Assembly: GCA_963678575.2 (NCBI GenBank)
Contig: CAXXHV010000002.1
Coordinates: forward strand, 1,302,001 to 1,366,000
Direction of reading: 5' to 3'
Source of the DNA: Pleomorphochaeta sp963678575
Lineage (GTDB): Bacteria; Spirochaetota; Spirochaetia; Sphaerochaetales; Sphaerochaetaceae
Length of the DNA: 64,000 nt
In this document: piece after piece, positions 61,870 to 64,000 of the stretch
Layout: each line of letters begins with the position of its first letter
Position numbering within the stretch: position 1 is the first letter of the stretch
Made by a program: the position numbers and the translations under genes
Notes under the pieces: generated by a model
Seen by the model: only the letters and a program-made list of their open reading frames with translations
The model's database searches: none
Told to the model about the DNA's origin: nothing

Positions 61870-63572
61870 ACTCTTTACTCTAAAACATAAATTTCTCTAT
61901 ATCTATTTGTTATTCCCAAAATTTCTTCTTTAATCTAAAATACATTATTATTAAGTTGTTAATGTAAATTTTTATCTTCTTGCTTTAATTACGAAAAGAT
62001 ATCAAACATCAATAACATGTTAAATCTTTATTGATGTAATACTTGTATCTTTGCTTTCCCCTATGGCAGATAAAGGATGTATAGCAGAATCCTCAAACCA
62101 TTGATTTTACTGGGTTAGCAGTTTATTCATCTTACCCACATACGAACCTCGATATATACGTTAATAAGAATATTTGCTTTTTTATCGACCATTACAGCCC
62201 CCATTAATGGAAAAGCATTTAATATATTGCCTTTTAGCGATTGTATAAAATTTTCCATCTTAAAACTATTTTTAATTTATCTTCATGTGGTTCAATAGCT
62301 AAACACTCTTTAGATTCATCAACAAAAAATTTAACTTGAATTATAACAGTTTCACCTAAGATCCAAGCATTTATCACTATTCTATCCCATTAATACTTAA
62401 TACTTTATTTAAATTTTAAGGTTCAATAAATATTAATTGTAACACATTAATATTCTCTACCAAATCAAGTTCAATCCGATATGTCTTATATTAGTATATT
62501 TAATATAAGATAAAAAACAAGATTTGTTTTATTTGCCAATTTTTAAATATTATCATTTTTTTTTATTTATCTATATTGTCCTATACATAATAAAAATATA
62601 ATCATCATAATTTCGATATTTAAGATAATTTAGCTAGGCTAAACATCTATTTTTTATTCTTAGTATTTATAATTTTTTTATCTTCAAAAAGATTCAAAAA
62701 GCTTTTTTATAAATTCTAACTCATTAAAGTTTTTGAGAAGTTTTTCTAATCTATTATGGTACATATTTTTTCATTATAATTATATTCAATGCATTGTGGT
62801 TCTTACTATTTCACAATACTAAAGGCATTAAATCTATTTAAATCAAAAATATAAGGTATTTGAAAATTCATTTAAAGACTAAAAAAAACTATAAAGTTTG
62901 TATAATCAACCTACATGATATCATCTTATCAAAAAACAAGTTTCTACTAAAATAAAATTTTTGTATCATCAAATCAGTATATAAAAAAACTCCAAAGATT
63001 GAATCAACTTTCAATCAATAGAGTTTGATTTAATATAATGGATATTAAAATTATTTGTATTATCATTATAACCAAATTAGATATCAATTTGCATTCCCTT
63101 TTTATTTATTACTAATATTCTATCAAAAAGTTCAATACTCTTTATCAATTAAACTTACAAAATTACGGAAAATTTAAATCTATCGTATTCTAGCTATTTT
63201 TAAATTTAGTACTATAGAAATAAAATAATAAAAATAAATTAATAACCCGTTAACTTTACAAAATATGAAAAAAGATTAATGTAATAATTAATATAAGCAA
63301 CAGTGTAAAATAAGCAAAAAATCTCTCAAACTATTTTGTATTTTAAATTTAATCTAGACTTTAAATCAAAAATAGTTAATATTATTATATCCACATTAGA
63401 GATAAAACTTCAACATAATGTTGTATATCACTTTATAAACAATTTATTTATAAAACTTTTACCAAAACAAATATTGGATTAGCTTATTTCATAATTTCAA
63501 AATGAGACAGTTCGCCTTTTTTAAATAAACTTAATTTTACTTAATAAAAAATATCAAATTACCTTTAAATTC
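61870..63572. other. AT-rich region without intact genes
   Basis: This 1.7 kb stretch holds no supported gene. On the minus strand one open piece (62234-62388) reads INAWILGETVIIQVKFFV and ESKECLAIEPHEDKLKIVL without a start codon or recognisable family. It looks like a decayed coding segment. The rest has scattered stops in all frames and very low GC. It separates the partial CapD-type gene from the rest of the glycan locus. Confidence 0.5.
62987..63026 (-). terminator. Rho-independent terminator-like hairpin
   Basis: AAACTC (62987-62992) pairs with GAGTTT (63021-63026), and GATTGA (62997-63002) with TCAATC (63011-63016) inside. On the minus strand the stem is followed by seven T. It is about 550 bases downstream of the CapD-type gene and may end that transcript, in which case the aldolase gene needs its own promoter. 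Confidence 0.45.
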
Positions 63573-64000
63573 TTAAACTTCATTAAATTCAACTACTGTA
63601 TCTTTTACCCATTGTTTAAGATTATCTGGAGTTATTTTATTTAGTTGAGTAATTATTTGTTTGAAATATTCTTTGTTAAGAGAACCTGTTACTTTAGCTT
63701 TAAAGATTAATTTATTTGAAGTAGGGATGATATTATCTTTGTTGGCAAGGAGCTCTTCATACATCTTCTCTCCTGGTCTTAGACCTGTGATTCTAATCTT
63801 GTTTTTACTTGGATCCCCATACATTTCTATAAGCTTTTTAGCAAAGTCATAAATGTTTACAGGTTGTCCCATGTCTAAGACCATAACCTCTCCACCTTTA
63901 CCAATAGAGCCTGCTAAGAAGACTAATGATACGGCTTCTGGGATTGCCATAAAGTATCTGATAATCTTCTTATCAGTAACGGTTATATCAACTCCTGCTT
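63573..64000 (-). CDS. CapD/WbpM-type polysaccharide biosynthesis protein (nucleotide-sugar 4,6-dehydratase), C-terminal part
   Basis: The visible 142 codons are the end of a larger gene that begins beyond position 64000. They read AGVDITVTDKKIIRYFMAIP, EAVSLVFLAGSIGKGGEVMV, LDMGQPVNIYDFAKKLIEMY and ITGLRPGEKMYEELL, which are the conserved C-terminal blocks of FlaA1/CapD/WbpM enzymes. These membrane-associated enzymes make 4-keto-6-deoxy amino sugars used for the first sugar of a glycan. The reading frame is open to the window edge. It fits as the upstream gene of the glycan locus. Confidence 0.9.
   Translation of the reverse strand, partial: AGVDITVTDKKIIRYFMAIPEAVSLVFLAGSIGKGGEVMVLDMGQPVNIYDFAKKLIEMYGDPSKNKIRITGLRPGEKMYEELLANKDNIIPTSNKLIFKAKVTGSLNKEYFKQIITQLNKITPDNLKQWVKDTVVEFNEV

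Noticed and set aside
62980..63030. CRISPR-like repeat
   Set aside because: The repeated ATTGA/TCAAT elements are arms of one hairpin with a T-run; no spaced direct repeats follow.

Overview
The window is strongly AT-rich and reads as bacterial chromosome, probably from a fermentative, gut-type member of the Spirochaetota. The best taxonomic hint is that all three sugar-binding proteins have a signal peptide ending in FANG followed by an acidic stretch, without a lipobox cysteine, a form I associate with Treponema/Sphaerochaeta-type genomes. This placement is an inference. No rRNA, tRNA or CRISPR array was seen. Almost everything is on the minus strand.

Region 1 (1-1.8 kb) holds a GntR/UTRA regulator followed by the start of an ECF-transporter S component, divergent from a TudS-like desulfidase. 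This looks like a small uptake-and-desulfuration unit. Region 2 (2-12.5 kb) is a glycan-use operon: YesN/YesM-type two-component system, sugar-binding protein, two permeases, a GH127 beta-L-arabinofuranosidase-like enzyme and a GH2 enzyme. Region 3 (12.7-17.4 kb) is a GH38 alpha-mannosidase behind a GntR/LacI-type repressor gene, with a palindromic operator candidate.

Region 4 (18-28.3 kb) is the most unusual part. A sugar-type ABC importer (binding protein, two permeases) is fused by overlaps and tiny gaps to a glycyl-radical-enzyme activase and a glycyl radical enzyme (GRE) whose active-site loop reads GCNW rather than the GCxE of GRE eliminases. A divergent GH38-like enzyme and a ROK regulator are read the other way. 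The GRE operon promoter is flanked by two copies of a TTAACTCAGT operator. Region 5 (28.7-39.8 kb) holds a phosphohexomutase, a second ROK regulator, a third sugar ABC importer with an amidohydrolase, an EamA transporter, a GH57/deacetylase-like protein and a MATE transporter. Four promoters in this region share one architecture, with CTTATAATAAG lying over the -10 box, and probably form one local regulon.

Region 6 (39.9-64 kb) is a surface-glycan locus bounded by decayed insertion sequences (IS66 at 40 kb, another DDE transposase at 61 kb). From upstream to downstream on the minus strand it encodes a CapD/WbpM-type dehydratase (partial), an aldolase, a LysA-like decarboxylase, a phosphoglycosyl transferase, a class IV aminotransferase, several glycosyltransferases and acetyltransferases, a Wzy-like polymerase, a MurJ-type flippase, UDP-glucose dehydrogenase and the four-enzyme GDP-D-glycero-alpha-D-manno-heptose pathway. 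Two genes of this locus, a hexapeptide acetyltransferase and a second GHMP sugar kinase, are pseudogenes.

None of the three ABC sugar importers has an ATPase gene here, so a shared ATPase encoded elsewhere is expected. Many regulators sit next to the transporter they probably control.
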